64,000 nucleotides of DNA from Pseudomonas sp. MM223. GTDB taxonomy: Bacteria; Pseudomonadota; Gammaproteobacteria; Pseudomonadales; Pseudomonadaceae. The stretch covers positions 1,755,501 to 1,819,500 of the forward strand of contig OX352322.1 in NCBI GenBank assembly GCA_947090765.1, given 5' to 3'. This document shows, one piece after another, positions 26,544 to 35,095 of this stretch (position 1 is the stretch's first letter; each line of letters starts with the position of its first letter). Below the pieces are notes generated by a model. It was not told the origin of the DNA. It did not search any database and saw only the letters and a program-made list of their open reading frames with translations. Position numbers and translations under genes: made by a program.

Positions 26544-26876
26544 ATGAGCAGCCAGAACGACGATATCAGCAGCAACGTCCTGCGCCAGATGAAAGCAGGC
26601 GGTTTCGACTTCACCCAAATCCACCCCATCGAGTTCTATGCGGTATTCCCCGACGAAGCAGGCGCCCGCCGCGCTGCCGGGCAGTTCCGTGGCGAATCGC
26701 TCAATGCCCAGGTGAAGGAGCTGGGTGACGGTGCCTGGCACCTTGAATTGAGCAAAGTGATGTATGCCACCTATGGCGGCATTGGCGACTTCGAAGAGAC
26801 TTTTGAGCAGTTGGTGACACCTTACGGGGGGGAGGTGGAAGGGTGGGGCGTCAAGCACGAACGGCCGACTGCCTGA
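26544..26876 (+). CDS. RraB-like (ribonuclease E inhibitor B family) protein
   Basis: A 110-residue protein with the RraB fold pattern: HPIEFYAVFPDEAGARRAAGQF, then WHLELSKVMYATYGGIGDFEETFEQLV and GGEVEGWGVK at the end. RraB proteins bind RNase E and change mRNA decay in E. coli; binding here is inferred only. AGGAGG at 26531-26536 fixes the start. Confidence 0.82.
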   Translation: MSSQNDDISSNVLRQMKAGGFDFTQIHPIEFYAVFPDEAGARRAAGQFRGESLNAQVKELGDGAWHLELSKVMYATYGGIGDFEETFEQLVTPYGGEVEGWGVKHERPTA

Positions 26877-26888
26877 CAGTATTGTGTC

Positions 26889-26964
26889 GCCTTCTTCGCG
26901 GGTATCTCATCGTCTTCGAGGCCAGTGATATCCCTGTGGGAACGGGTTTACCCGCGAAGAGGCC
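26889..26964. repeat. REP pair, class C
   Basis: GCCTTCTTCGCGGGTAT and the inverted ACGGGTTTACCCGCGAAGAGGCC, between the convergent RraB-like and cytochrome genes. Confidence 0.8.
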
Positions 26965-26965
26965 C

Positions 26966-27766
26966 TCAAGGCTTACGCGATTTCATATGGCTTAGATAAG
27001 CCAGCAACGCATCCAGCTCCTGCTCACTCAGCACACTTTCATCAAACCCCGGCATCTTCGCCTGTGGCCACTGCCGCAGGCTCTGCGGGTTGCGAATCAA
27101 CGTGCGCAAATAACCCGGTTGAAAATACTCGGTCGGGTTGTGCGGTACATTCAAGTCCGGCCCCATCTGCGCATCCCCGGCACCGTTCAGGCGGTGGCAC
27201 GCCATGCAGTTCTGCTGGAACAAGGCAAAGCCTTGGCGCACAGGGCTGTCTGTTGGCAGCTTCGGGTCGGGTTGCAATGCGGGGAACCGCGTCTCGACAG
27301 TGGCCAGTTTACGCAAGGTGGAAATCTGGAATGGCCACTGCTCCGGGCGAATGCCGCTGGCCTGCGGCTGAGTCCACACCAGGTAGAACGGCCCTGCGCT
27401 GGGTTTACCCTTGCCCAGTGCCGGCCATGGCTTTTCGGGGTCTTCCACAGCCAGCCAGGCCTGTGCCGGCCCTTGCTGCAGCAGCGGTGCGGCGGGCATT
27501 TCGGCGGCAAAGCCATCCAGTGCCACGGCCTGCAGGTGATCGTCGGGGCTCACGCCTTCCAGCAGCATGGCCAACGGCACCGCCCGATAGTGCATGGGGC
27601 GCTTGTACGAAACATCCTGTTCGACGCTGATATCCCGGGCCTGCGGGTGGCCGAGCAGTTCGGCGCTGCTCCACTGGCGCGCGCTGGCGCCCAGTTCAAG
27701 GTGCAGTTGCGCCGCCGACAGTGGCAGGCTCAGGAACAACGCAAACAAGGTAAGGCAGTGGCGCAT
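26966..27766 (-). CDS. Periplasmic cytochrome c protein
   Basis: A 266-residue exported protein with a signal peptide (MRHCLTLFALFLSLPLSAAQ). Residues about 22-150 form a domain I do not name with certainty, though it resembles the molybdopterin-oxidoreductase-like partners of cytochromes. The C-terminal part is a single class I haem c domain: CMACH haem site, then MGPDLN and axial methionine in KMPGFDESVLSEQELDALLAYL. It probably transfers electrons in the periplasm. The ATG at 27766 has better ribosome-site spacing than the one at 27772. Confidence 0.85.
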   Translation of the reverse strand: MRHCLTLFALFLSLPLSAAQLHLELGASARQWSSAELLGHPQARDISVEQDVSYKRPMHYRAVPLAMLLEGVSPDDHLQAVALDGFAAEMPAAPLLQQGPAQAWLAVEDPEKPWPALGKGKPSAGPFYLVWTQPQASGIRPEQWPFQISTLRKLATVETRFPALQPDPKLPTDSPVRQGFALFQQNCMACHRLNGAGDAQMGPDLNVPHNPTEYFQPGYLRTLIRNPQSLRQWPQAKMPGFDESVLSEQELDALLAYLSHMKSRKP

Positions 27767-27832
27767 GGGCATTCTCCGACCATCATGGCCGGCAGGTTAC
27801 CTGTGCGCTGCCCGTTGGCGCCACCGCCACCG

Positions 27833-27928
27833 TCAGCCGAATAAACGTGTCAGGTTCGGCAAGATCAACAGCAAAGTCGTGGCAAAGAGAATGAGCCCTG
27901 CTTGGCGAATTTTTGATTGTCTGAACAT
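27833..27928 (-). CDS. Candidate 31-residue membrane peptide
   Basis: A short frame encoding MFRQSKIRQAGLILFATTLLLILPNLTRLFG (given in two parts: MFRQSKIRQAG, then LILFATTLLLILPNLTRLFG). A basic head precedes one strong hydrophobic helix, the pattern of real small membrane proteins. A purine stretch AAGGCGG lies about seven bases upstream. The longer frame reaching 28075 does not look like protein. It lies 66 bases after the start of the cytochrome gene, on the same strand and upstream of it. Coding status needs conservation or ribosome data. Confidence 0.5.
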   Translation of the reverse strand: MFRQSKIRQAGLILFATTLLLILPNLTRLFG

Positions 27929-28294
27929 GGCGGACCGCCTTTTTGTTGTTATTCCTGAATACCCGTTGGCTTCCTTGTCGCGCTTCGGGTCGATCACAGT
28001 GGCACCGCGTGGTGCCGGAACTGCCTGCCTCTTGAAAGTGGATATACAACCAACAGTAGGGTGTGTGTCATCCATGTTTGAGAACCCTTTGTTCTAATTG
28101 CCTTGCTCGGTGATTGCCATTTGCTATGAGGCCATGTGCCATCTGGCTGGCATGCTCTGGCTAGACAGTGGCGCAAGTACCGGTCGGGTACCGACGAAAT
28201 GTGACCGTTCGTCAGTGCAGCCTACTTGCTTGTACGTGCCTTTCGCGTCAGTCTCTACAGCAGATTCCCACCCATGTCGTTCAGGACTACCCCT
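27929..28294. other. Intergenic region before the amidotransferase gene
   Basis: About 366 bases between the candidate small peptide and the amidotransferase gene, read divergently. I see no coding frame with protein character and no strong hairpin. It presumably holds two divergent promoters. Confidence 0.4.
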
Positions 28295-29026
28295 ATGTCG
28301 TTACGCATCTGCATCCTTGAAACCGATGTCCTGCGACCGGAGTTGACGGCGCAGTACCAGGGCTACGGCAGGATGTTCGAGCAGCTCTTCTCGCGTCAGC
28401 CGATCGCCGCCGAATTTCGTGTCTACAACGTGATGCACGGCGACTACCCCGCCGACAATGAAGTGTTCGATGCCTACCTTGTGACAGGCAGCAAGGCTGA
28501 TTCGTTTGGCACCGATGCCTGGATCCAGACGCTCAAGGCCTACTTGTTGAAGCTGTACGAGCGAGGCGAAAAGCTGCTGGGCGTGTGTTTTGGCCATCAG
28601 TTGCTGGCGTTGACCCTGGGTGGCAAGGCCGAGCGGGCCGACAAGGGCTGGGGCGTGGGTATCCATCGCTACTCGCTGGCGGCCCATGCGCCGTGGATGG
28701 ACCCGGAGGTGTCGGAGCTGACCTTGCTGATCAGCCACCAGGACCAGGTGACCGAATTGCCGGAAGGCGCCACGGTAATTGCCTCAAGCGATTTCTGCCC
28801 GAATGCGGCGTACCACATTCGTGACCAGGTGCTGTGCTTCCAGGGCCACCCGGAGTTTGTGCACGACTACTCCCGTGCGCTGCTGGACGCTCGCCAGGCG
28901 TATCTGGGGGATGAGGTGTACCACAAGGCCGTGGCCAGCCTGGCTACCGAACACCAGGGCGACCTGGTGGGCGAGTGGATGATGCGCTTTATCCAGCAAT
29001 CGGCAAGCAAGCATAACGTGGCGTAG
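28295..29026 (+). CDS. Class I glutamine amidotransferase
   Basis: A 243-residue stand-alone GATase domain. The nucleophile Cys is in LLGVCFGHQLLALTLGG, and the His-Glu pair is in FQGHPEFVHDY. It resembles the GuaA-N-like or gamma-glutamyl hydrolase proteins found alone in many bacteria; the acceptor of the released ammonia is unknown. ATG 28295 has TCAGGA upstream; ATG 28274 is the alternative and would add seven residues. Confidence 0.87.
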   Translation: MSLRICILETDVLRPELTAQYQGYGRMFEQLFSRQPIAAEFRVYNVMHGDYPADNEVFDAYLVTGSKADSFGTDAWIQTLKAYLLKLYERGEKLLGVCFGHQLLALTLGGKAERADKGWGVGIHRYSLAAHAPWMDPEVSELTLLISHQDQVTELPEGATVIASSDFCPNAAYHIRDQVLCFQGHPEFVHDYSRALLDARQAYLGDEVYHKAVASLATEHQGDLVGEWMMRFIQQSASKHNVA

Positions 29027-29030
29027 TGGC

Positions 29031-29149
29031 GGGGCTGCCTTGCAGCCCAATCGCCGGCAAGCCAGCTCCCACAGGATTGCGCTGCCTTCGAGGCCTGTGG
29101 AAACCTTGTGGGAGCTGGCTTGCCGGCGATTGGGCCGCAAAGCGGCCCC
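29031..29149. repeat. REP pair, class A
   Basis: GGGGCTGCCTTGCAGCCC hairpin plus ATCGCCGGCAAGCCAGCTCC arm, then the inverted arm and GGCCGCAAAGCGGCCCC, between the convergent amidotransferase and corA genes. Confidence 0.9.
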
Positions 29150-29156
29150 GGCTCTC

Positions 29157-30128
29157 TCAAAGCCAGCCCGACTTCTTGAAACTGGCAAACAACCCCGTAC
29201 ACCCCAGCACAATCACCCCCAGTACCCCGAAGTACCCATAGTGCCAGCCCAGCTCCGGCATGTTCTGGAAGTTCATCCCGTAAATCCCGGCAATGGCCGT
29301 AGGAAACGCCAGGATCGCCGCCCAGGCCGCGAACTTGCGTTGCACGATGCTTTGCCTTGACGACTCCAGCAGCATGCCGATCTCGATGGTTTGGCTGGCG
29401 ATGTCGCGGATGCCGGCCAGGTCTTCCATCTGCCGTGTCACGTGGATTTGCACATCCCGAAAGTACGGGCGCATGTTCTTGTCGATAAACGGGAAGCTCA
29501 GGCGCTGCAACTCCTCGCTCACTTCCACCATCGGCGCCACATAGCGGCGCAGGCGAAGGATGTCGCGGCGCAGGCTGTGCAGGCGGCGGATGTCATCTTC
29601 CTGCAACGAGCCGCCGAGCACGCTTTGCTCCAGCTCTTCGATCTCGCCATGAATGGCCTCGCTGACCGGCTGGTAGTTCTCGGTGACGAAGTCGAGCAGG
29701 GCGTACAGCACAAAGTCTTCACCGTGCTCCAGCAGCAGCGGCCGTGCCTCGCAGCGCTGGCGCACCAGAGCGTAGGACTTGGAGTGGCCGTTGCGGCAGG
29801 TGATGATGTAGCCGTTGCCGGCGAAGATGTGCGTTTCGATGAACTCCAGCTTGCCTTCGTGGCGCACTGGCGAGTAGGTGACGATGAACAGCGCGTCGCC
29901 GAAGGTTTCCAGCTTGGGCCGGCTGTGTTTTTCCAGGGCGTCTTCGATGGCCAGTTCGTGCAGGTTGAACTGGCATTGCAGGTTGGCCAGCTCCTCGGCG
30001 TTGGGCTCTTCCAGGCCGATCCACACAAAGTGCCCCGGCTTGCGTGCCCACTCGCTGCCCTCGTCGATGCTGATGTTGGTGACCTTTCTGCCGGCGCTGT
30101 ACACCGCCGATGCCACGACTCGCCCCAT
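29157..30128 (-). CDS. corA: CorA family magnesium/cobalt transporter
   Basis: A 323-residue pentameric inner-membrane channel. A long cytoplasmic domain rich in charged helices (about 1-260) is followed by two membrane helices; the first ends in the selectivity motif GMN (YGMNFQNMPE near residue 285) and the protein ends FASFKKSGWL with the basic tail. The start MGRVVAS matches the family; the ribosome site is modest. The acyltransferase gene lies 69 bases upstream on the same strand. CorA-like proteins may also carry zinc, so the ion is inferred. Confidence 0.92.
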   Translation of the reverse strand: MGRVVASAVYSAGRKVTNISIDEGSEWARKPGHFVWIGLEEPNAEELANLQCQFNLHELAIEDALEKHSRPKLETFGDALFIVTYSPVRHEGKLEFIETHIFAGNGYIITCRNGHSKSYALVRQRCEARPLLLEHGEDFVLYALLDFVTENYQPVSEAIHGEIEELEQSVLGGSLQEDDIRRLHSLRRDILRLRRYVAPMVEVSEELQRLSFPFIDKNMRPYFRDVQIHVTRQMEDLAGIRDIASQTIEIGMLLESSRQSIVQRKFAAWAAILAFPTAIAGIYGMNFQNMPELGWHYGYFGVLGVIVLGCTGLFASFKKSGWL

Positions 30129-30197
30129 GGTTGCCCGCTTATTCCGGTTGAACACGGGGTACAGCTTGGGCCGTACCTGGCCCAAGAGCAACCCGCT

Positions 30198-30911
30198 TCA
30201 GGCCAGTTCGTGTTCCATGCGGTCGATGCATTGCTGCATCTGCACCCGGCACTGCTCGATCAGCGCCGGCAGGTCCTGCTGGGTCATGCCGGTTGTGGCA
30301 ATTGGCGGCAGCGAGCGGACGATCACCGTGCGCTGGCGCCAGCTGTTGAGGCTCATGCGTTTGGCATAGCGGCTGACGCACACCGGCACGATCGGCACGC
30401 CGGCCTCGATGGCCATGTGGAATGCACCTTTCTTGAAAGCCAGCAGGTGTTCGCCTGGGTTGCGCGTGCCTTCAGGGAAAATCCAGATGGAGGTGTCATC
30501 CTGCAATACCCGGGTGGTCTCTTGCAGTGCCTTGCGCGCCTGGTAGGCATTCTTGCGGTCGATCAGCACATTGCCGCCCAGCCAGAACAGCTGGCCGAAC
30601 AGCGGGATCCAGCCCAGGCTTTTCTTGCCGATGGCCACGGTGCGTCGCGGCACCACCTGGCCGATCACGAACAGGTCGAAGTTGGACTGGTGGTTGGCAA
30701 TGATCACGCAACCGGGCGGCTGGTCCCACAGCGGGCCGACTTCGGCCTTGACCTTGATACGCATCAGCCAGGTGGCCGGCAGGCTATACAGGTGGGCGAA
30801 CAGGCGGCTGTTGTCGGGGTTGAAGGGGCGGCACAGGCCAATGATCAAGCCCACGGCGCCAACCACCAAAAAGTGCAGCGCCAACAGAAGCATGCGCAAA
30901 GAATAAAGCAT
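30198..30911 (-). CDS. 1-acyl-sn-glycerol-3-phosphate acyltransferase (PlsC family)
   Basis: A 237-residue membrane-bound enzyme that acylates lysophosphatidic acid or a related lysophospholipid. The N-terminal helix (1-28) is followed by the catalytic NHQSNFD (NHX4D) at 73-79, the glycerophosphate site FPEGTR at 145-150 and VPIVPVCVSR. Pseudomonas genomes carry several PlsC paralogs, so the specific lipid is uncertain. It is in line with corA. Confidence 0.9.
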   Translation of the reverse strand: MLYSLRMLLLALHFLVVGAVGLIIGLCRPFNPDNSRLFAHLYSLPATWLMRIKVKAEVGPLWDQPPGCVIIANHQSNFDLFVIGQVVPRRTVAIGKKSLGWIPLFGQLFWLGGNVLIDRKNAYQARKALQETTRVLQDDTSIWIFPEGTRNPGEHLLAFKKGAFHMAIEAGVPIVPVCVSRYAKRMSLNSWRQRTVIVRSLPPIATTGMTQQDLPALIEQCRVQMQQCIDRMEHELA

Positions 30912-31010
30912 GGTACGACTCACACCAGACAGTCGCGGGGGAGTGTACGGGTGTGCACTGGTTGGGGCAAACCTTCGGCGCACGGTTGTTGATGATGAGT
31001 TGCCTGTAAT

Positions 31011-31101
31011 GGCCCTATCGCCGGCAAGCCAGCGCCCACAGGTGCCGCACAAATTTAAACCCTGTGCTGTGCTGTGGGGCTGGCTTGCCGGCGATAGGGC
31101 C
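31011..31101. repeat. REP pair, class A
   Basis: GGCCCTATCGCCGGCAAGCC and a slightly degraded inverted arm (GGGGCTGGCTTGCC), between the acyltransferase and crotonase genes. Confidence 0.88.
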
Positions 31102-31108
31102 AGTGCGG

Positions 31109-31798
31109 CTAGCCCATATGGTGCTGGTCCAGCTCGATCGCCTTGTCCAGCGCCTCCAGCAGCCCTTTGCGCACTTTCAGTTTGGTGTTCTTGTGCGCCA
31201 GCATGTTCAGCTTCTTCAACTCGCGCGCCGCCGTCAGGGCCGCTTCCTGGAGCTGCTCGGCCGGCACCACCTTGTCGAGGAAGCCGGCATCAACCGCCGC
31301 GTGCGGGTCGAACACTTCGGCATTGATCACCGAGCGGTGGAAGGCGGCGCGGCGCAGGCGGTCGCGGGCCAGTTCAATGCCGGCATGGTGCATGGTCATG
31401 CCGATCTGCACTTCGTTCAGGCACACCTTGAACGGCCCCTCGACGCCGATGCGGTAATCGGCCGACAGCAGCAGGAAGGCGCCCTTGGCCACGGCATTGC
31501 CCGGGCAGGCGACCACCACCGGAAATGGGTGCGACAGCAGGCGGCGGGCGAGGGTGGAGCCGGCGGTGACCAGGCTGATGGCTTCTTTCGGGCCGCTGGT
31601 CATCACCTTGAGGTCGTAACCGCCCGACAGGATGCCTGGCTGCCCGGTGATGATCACCACGGCACGTTCTTCGGTGGCGCGGTCGAGCGCGGCGTTGAAG
31701 GCAGTGATGACGTCTGGCGAGATGGCGTTGACCTTGCCGTTGTTCAGGGTCAGGGTGGCGATGCCGTCTTCGGCGTGGTAGGTAATCAGCTCGCTCAT
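31109..31798 (-). CDS. Crotonase/enoyl-CoA hydratase family protein
   Basis: A 229-residue protein, short for the family. The oxyanion-hole segments are GILSGGYDLKVM and CPGNAVAKGAFLLLSADYRIG; the two glutamates of true hydratases are not obvious (NEVQIGMTM follows). It may be a hydratase, isomerase or thioesterase-like enzyme. AAGGAC precedes the start MSELIT. It is divergent from tRNA-Ser. Confidence 0.88.
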   Translation of the reverse strand: MSELITYHAEDGIATLTLNNGKVNAISPDVITAFNAALDRATEERAVVIITGQPGILSGGYDLKVMTSGPKEAISLVTAGSTLARRLLSHPFPVVVACPGNAVAKGAFLLLSADYRIGVEGPFKVCLNEVQIGMTMHHAGIELARDRLRRAAFHRSVINAEVFDPHAAVDAGFLDKVVPAEQLQEAALTAARELKKLNMLAHKNTKLKVRKGLLEALDKAIELDQHHMG

Positions 31799-31930
31799 GG
31801 CAGAGTCCTTTTGTTGGCGTGGCGACGACGTTACCCAGCGCCAGAGGCCAGGTAAAGCAGCAAGGCTGACTGGTCGGTCAGCGTTCACCGCGGCCCAAAT
31901 GCAAATACATGAAAAATTTGAAAAAAGTGC

Positions 31931-31959
31931 TTGCCAAAGGGAATGTCTTTCACTAAATT
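31931..31959 (+). promoter_or_regulatory. Sigma-70 promoter of tRNA-Ser
   Basis: -35 TTGCCA (31931-31936), 17-base spacer, -10 TAAATT (31954-31959), followed by GCGC. Mature tRNA begins 38 bases after the -10 box. Confidence 0.7.
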
Positions 31960-31996
31960 AGCGCACCTCGACGGGCCGCACGGCTTGAAGAGAAAC

Positions 31997-32086
31997 GGTG
32001 AAGTGTCCGAGTGGTCGAAGGAGCACGCCTGGAAAGTGTGTATACGAGAAATCGTATCAAGGGTTCAAATCCCTTCTTCACCGCCA
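31997..32086 (+). tRNA. tRNA-Ser (anticodon GGA)
   Basis: A 90-nt class II tRNA with long variable arm (GTATACGAGAAATCGTATC). The acceptor stem GGTGAAG / CTTCACC, discriminator G and CCA are encoded. The anticodon stem CACGC / GTGTG with loop CTGGAAA gives GGA, reading UCC/UCU. The T loop is GGGTTCAAATCCC. Confidence 0.97.
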
Positions 32087-32098
32087 CATTCTACGAAG

Positions 32099-32136
32099 AG
32101 CCCCCGCGCTGAAAAGCCCGGGGGCTTTTTGTTTTT
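32099..32136 (+). terminator. Terminator of tRNA-Ser
   Basis: Stem AGCCCCCG / CGGGGGCT (32099-32106 and 32119-32126) followed by TTTTTGTTTTT. Confidence 0.88.
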
Positions 32137-32143
32137 GGGCCTT

Positions 32144-32264
32144 TGGGGCTGCTGCGCAGCCCATCGCGACGCAAGGCCGCTCCTACAGGGGACCGCGTCA
32201 ATTTCAGGTGAACGCGGTCCCTGTAGGAGCGGCCTTGTGTCGCGATGGGCCGCAAAGCGGCCCC
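32144..32264. repeat. REP pair, class B3
   Basis: GGGGCTGCTGCGCAGCCC, CATCGCGACGCAAGGCCGCTCC, and the inverted copy ending GGCCGCAAAGCGGCCCC, between tRNA-Ser and the TonB receptor gene. Confidence 0.9.
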
Positions 32265-32270
32265 AAAATC

Positions 32271-34403
32271 TCAGAAGCTGACCGAGGCCGACAGCCGAGC
32301 GGTACGTGGCGCCCCCTGGAACAGGTAGTTATCCCCCAGGTAATCCCCCACATCGCGCCAGTAGCGTTTGTCGAACACGTTATCCACGGTCAGGCGCAGC
32401 ACCGTGTCATACCCGCCAATGCGCGTACGGTACCGGCTCCCCACATCGAACACGGCATACCCGCCGACCTCTACGTTCCCGGCCTGGCTCGCATACTTGC
32501 TGGCGCTGTACCGCGCCCCGCCCAACAGTGCCAGCCCCGGCACCGGTAACGTGTACTCCGCGTGCAGCGCTGCCCGGAACCTGGGCACGTTGATCGCCTG
32601 GTGCCCTTCATAGGTATCGGTACCGCTGTTGTTCACCCGCGCACGGATGGCTGCAGCGCTGGCTTGAACTTGCAGGTTCTGGCTTACCCAGCCGCTGGCG
32701 CCCAGCTCCAGGCCGGTGTTTTTCTGCTGGCCTTGCTGCACGTAGGTGAAATTGCCAGCACCGTCCGGGCGTGCGTATTGGTAGGCCTGGCGGATCTGGA
32801 ACAGCGCGGCGCTGAAGCTCAGGCCTTGCCAGTCATGCTTGAGGCCCAGTTCCAATTGGTGTGAGGTCGTGGGCGCGAGGATTTCGGCGGCATTGCTGGC
32901 AAACCAGGGGGCGGTGCCGCCGGCAGACAGGCCCTTGGCGTAGCTGGCGTATACCGTGGTGTCCGGCTGCGGCTTGTAGATAAGCGCAGCATTGGGCAGC
33001 AACTCATACTGGCGGGTATGGCGCCCGGCTACACCGTTCTCGTCCCAGGTCTTTTCATCCAGGCGCACTTCGCGGGCGCCCAATACGGTTTGCCATTGCT
33101 CGCTGAAGCTGATGCGGTCGCTGACGAACAGGCCGTATTGGCGGCTGTCCAGCCGGCGTTCACTGGCGCCGATGGGTTTGTCGGATGGGTCGAAGGCTGG
33201 TGCGCCGGTGTAGATGTTGCCGGTACCAAGCCACTCGTTGTAGTACGGCCGCTGATCCAGCGTGCGCCGCTGCGCACTGGTGCCCACGGTCAGTTCATGC
33301 CCCACGCCCAGCGCATCGAAGTGCCCGTTGAGCACGGCCTGGGCCTCATCGGTGCGGCGGGTGTCGTCGGGGCTGCGGAAGTCGTAGATGTCATAGTCAC
33401 CGTTGCTGCCAAAGAACGCACCTTCGCTCGAACCCCAGGCAAACGCGCTGTAATCGTCGATCACCACCTTGCTGCGCGAGGCACTCAAGGTGCCGGTCCA
33501 GGCCTCGTTGAAGCGGTACTCGAAGCGCCCGCCCAGGTTCAGCGAGTCGTTTTGCACCGGCTTTGCCCAGTGCTGGTAGGCCAGGCGGTCGTCCGGGTTG
33601 ATGCCGTGGGGCACTTCGGTGCCGCCCAGCAGCTGATAACCCGGCACCGAGCGCTGTTCACGGTGCTGGTATTCGACATCCAGTTGCAGGGTGGCATCCG
33701 GGCTGAGCTGCCAGTCAAAGGCCAGCGAGGCGAAGTCGCGCTTGCCATCCGCGTGGTCGACGTACGAGCGGATGTCTTCGTGGGCCAGGTTGGCGCGCAG
33801 GCCGAACTGTTTTTCGCTGCCGAACCAGCCACCCAGGTCGGTGGCCAGGTAGCGTTCGCCTTGTTCGTTGGTCGACACCGTTATGCTGCGCACATCCTCG
33901 GCGCGCTTGGTCACGTAGTTGATCAGGCCGCCCGGCTCCGACACACCGCTTTGCAGCCCCGACAGGCCCTTGAGCAGCTCTACCTGCTGCTTGTTCTCCA
34001 GGGCTACGTTCTGTTCGCCGGCAATGGTCTGGCCATTGATACGGTAGCTGCTGGCGGCATTCAGCTCGAAGCCCCGCACGTTGAAGTTTTCGTAGTAGCC
34101 GATGGGGGCATAGCTTTCGCCGACCGAAGCGTCGCTTTGCAGCACTTCGCTGAGCAGGCGCACCTGGCGGTCTTCCAGCAGTTGCTGGCTGAACACGCTG
34201 ACCGAGGCGGGGGTATCGAGCAAGGGCGCGGGCTGGAAGCCGGCCACCGCAGCCTGGCGTGCCTGGTAACCGTCGTTGGCGTAGGTGTCGGACACCTGCA
34301 GCGGGGCCAGCACCACGCTGCCTTCGGCGAGCACATGAGGGCAATGCAAGGCCAGGCCCAGGCTGAGCAGGCTCAGGGGCAGGCGGGGGTGACACGGGGG
34401 CAT
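32271..34403 (-). CDS. TonB-dependent siderophore receptor
   Basis: A 710-residue outer-membrane receptor. Signal peptide (about 1-26, LALHCPHVLA), TonB-box-like LAPLQVS, plug domain from about 60 (LLDTPASVSVFSQQLL, then ENFNVRGFELNAASSYRING) and a 22-strand barrel that ends with the outer-membrane signature phenylalanine (ARLSASVSF). It lacks the N-terminal STN signalling domain, so it does not act as a transducer. The size and plug fit ferrioxamine/hydroxamate-type receptors, but the siderophore is unknown. A REP sits 28 bases upstream and no Fur box is seen, which is odd for such a gene. Confidence 0.92.
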   Translation of the reverse strand: MPPCHPRLPLSLLSLGLALHCPHVLAEGSVVLAPLQVSDTYANDGYQARQAAVAGFQPAPLLDTPASVSVFSQQLLEDRQVRLLSEVLQSDASVGESYAPIGYYENFNVRGFELNAASSYRINGQTIAGEQNVALENKQQVELLKGLSGLQSGVSEPGGLINYVTKRAEDVRSITVSTNEQGERYLATDLGGWFGSEKQFGLRANLAHEDIRSYVDHADGKRDFASLAFDWQLSPDATLQLDVEYQHREQRSVPGYQLLGGTEVPHGINPDDRLAYQHWAKPVQNDSLNLGGRFEYRFNEAWTGTLSASRSKVVIDDYSAFAWGSSEGAFFGSNGDYDIYDFRSPDDTRRTDEAQAVLNGHFDALGVGHELTVGTSAQRRTLDQRPYYNEWLGTGNIYTGAPAFDPSDKPIGASERRLDSRQYGLFVSDRISFSEQWQTVLGAREVRLDEKTWDENGVAGRHTRQYELLPNAALIYKPQPDTTVYASYAKGLSAGGTAPWFASNAAEILAPTTSHQLELGLKHDWQGLSFSAALFQIRQAYQYARPDGAGNFTYVQQGQQKNTGLELGASGWVSQNLQVQASAAAIRARVNNSGTDTYEGHQAINVPRFRAALHAEYTLPVPGLALLGGARYSASKYASQAGNVEVGGYAVFDVGSRYRTRIGGYDTVLRLTVDNVFDKRYWRDVGDYLGDNYLFQGAPRTARLSASVSF

Positions 34404-34431
34404 GCGTTGGGGCTCCTGGATGCACGCACCT

Positions 34432-34538
34432 GTACTGGCCCTATCGCCGGCAAGCCAGCTCCCACAGGATTACAACAGCTCTGAATGCTGTGCGGTCACT
34501 GTGGGAGCTGGCTTGCCGGCGATAGGGCTGGCACAGGC
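34432..34538. repeat. REP pair, class A, immediately upstream of the TonB receptor
   Basis: GGCCCTATCGCCGGCAAGCC and its inverted copy. It fills almost all the space between the terminator at 34543-34570 and the receptor start at 34403. Confidence 0.9.
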
Positions 34539-34542
34539 CATG

Positions 34543-34570
34543 AAAAAGGCGGCATCTTAGCAGCCGCCTT
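34543..34570 (-). terminator. Terminator after the 126-residue hypothetical gene
   Basis: On the minus strand AAGGCGGC / GCCGCCTT with a 9-nt loop, followed by TTTTTC. It would stop read-through from 34601-34981 into the TonB receptor. Confidence 0.75.
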
Positions 34571-34600
34571 CAGCATAAAACGATCCAGGCCCCGCGATAT

Positions 34601-34981
34601 TCAGCCCTGGTTGGCGGGGCGCTTGTGCTGCCGCCAGCTGTCATCGATTTTTGACCAGGTCTTGCCGTCGGTAATGGCCATGAGCTTGCGCCCATCCTTG
34701 AAGGTGGCCAGGAAGGTGGCTTCTTCCTCCTTGCCGCCTAGCCACAGCCCGGCAAGCAACCCTACCGGCCCTGCCACAAGGGCCCCGGCCACGCCCCAAC
34801 CCAGGGCGCTGCCCAGGCTGCGGCTAGGTTCCAGACTTGCCAGCCTGAGGTCGCTGATACGTGCCAGGGAAATGCGCTCGCCCGGGGAGGGGCTGCGCGG
34901 GGTCTTGAGTGTGAGCGATCCATTGCGATACTCGCCTTCACCTTGCAAGAAATCGCCGGATTGCACCGTGAGTCTTGTCAT
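34601..34981 (-). CDS. Hypothetical protein with glycine-rich hydrophobic segment
   Basis: A 126-residue protein of unknown function. The N-terminal half looks beta-rich (FLQGEGEYRNGSLTLKTPRS), the middle has a Gly/Ala/Leu hydrophobic hairpin (LGWGVAGALVAGPVGLLAGLWLGG, about 59-82), then FLATFKDGRKLMAITDGKTW. The layout is like small proteins with a membrane hairpin and an SH3- or PH-like flank, but I cannot name it. Confidence 0.72.
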   Translation of the reverse strand: MTRLTVQSGDFLQGEGEYRNGSLTLKTPRSPSPGERISLARISDLRLASLEPSRSLGSALGWGVAGALVAGPVGLLAGLWLGGKEEEATFLATFKDGRKLMAITDGKTWSKIDDSWRQHKRPANQG

Positions 34982-35095
34982 AAAGTCGTCCTGTCAGGGA
35001 AAGGGCATTTTCCAGCGCCTACTGAGCGCTGCCCGGGCAGGCAAGTCAACGGCAATACGACAGAGGGTAGTGCGTTACATTGTCGCCCACAGGGG

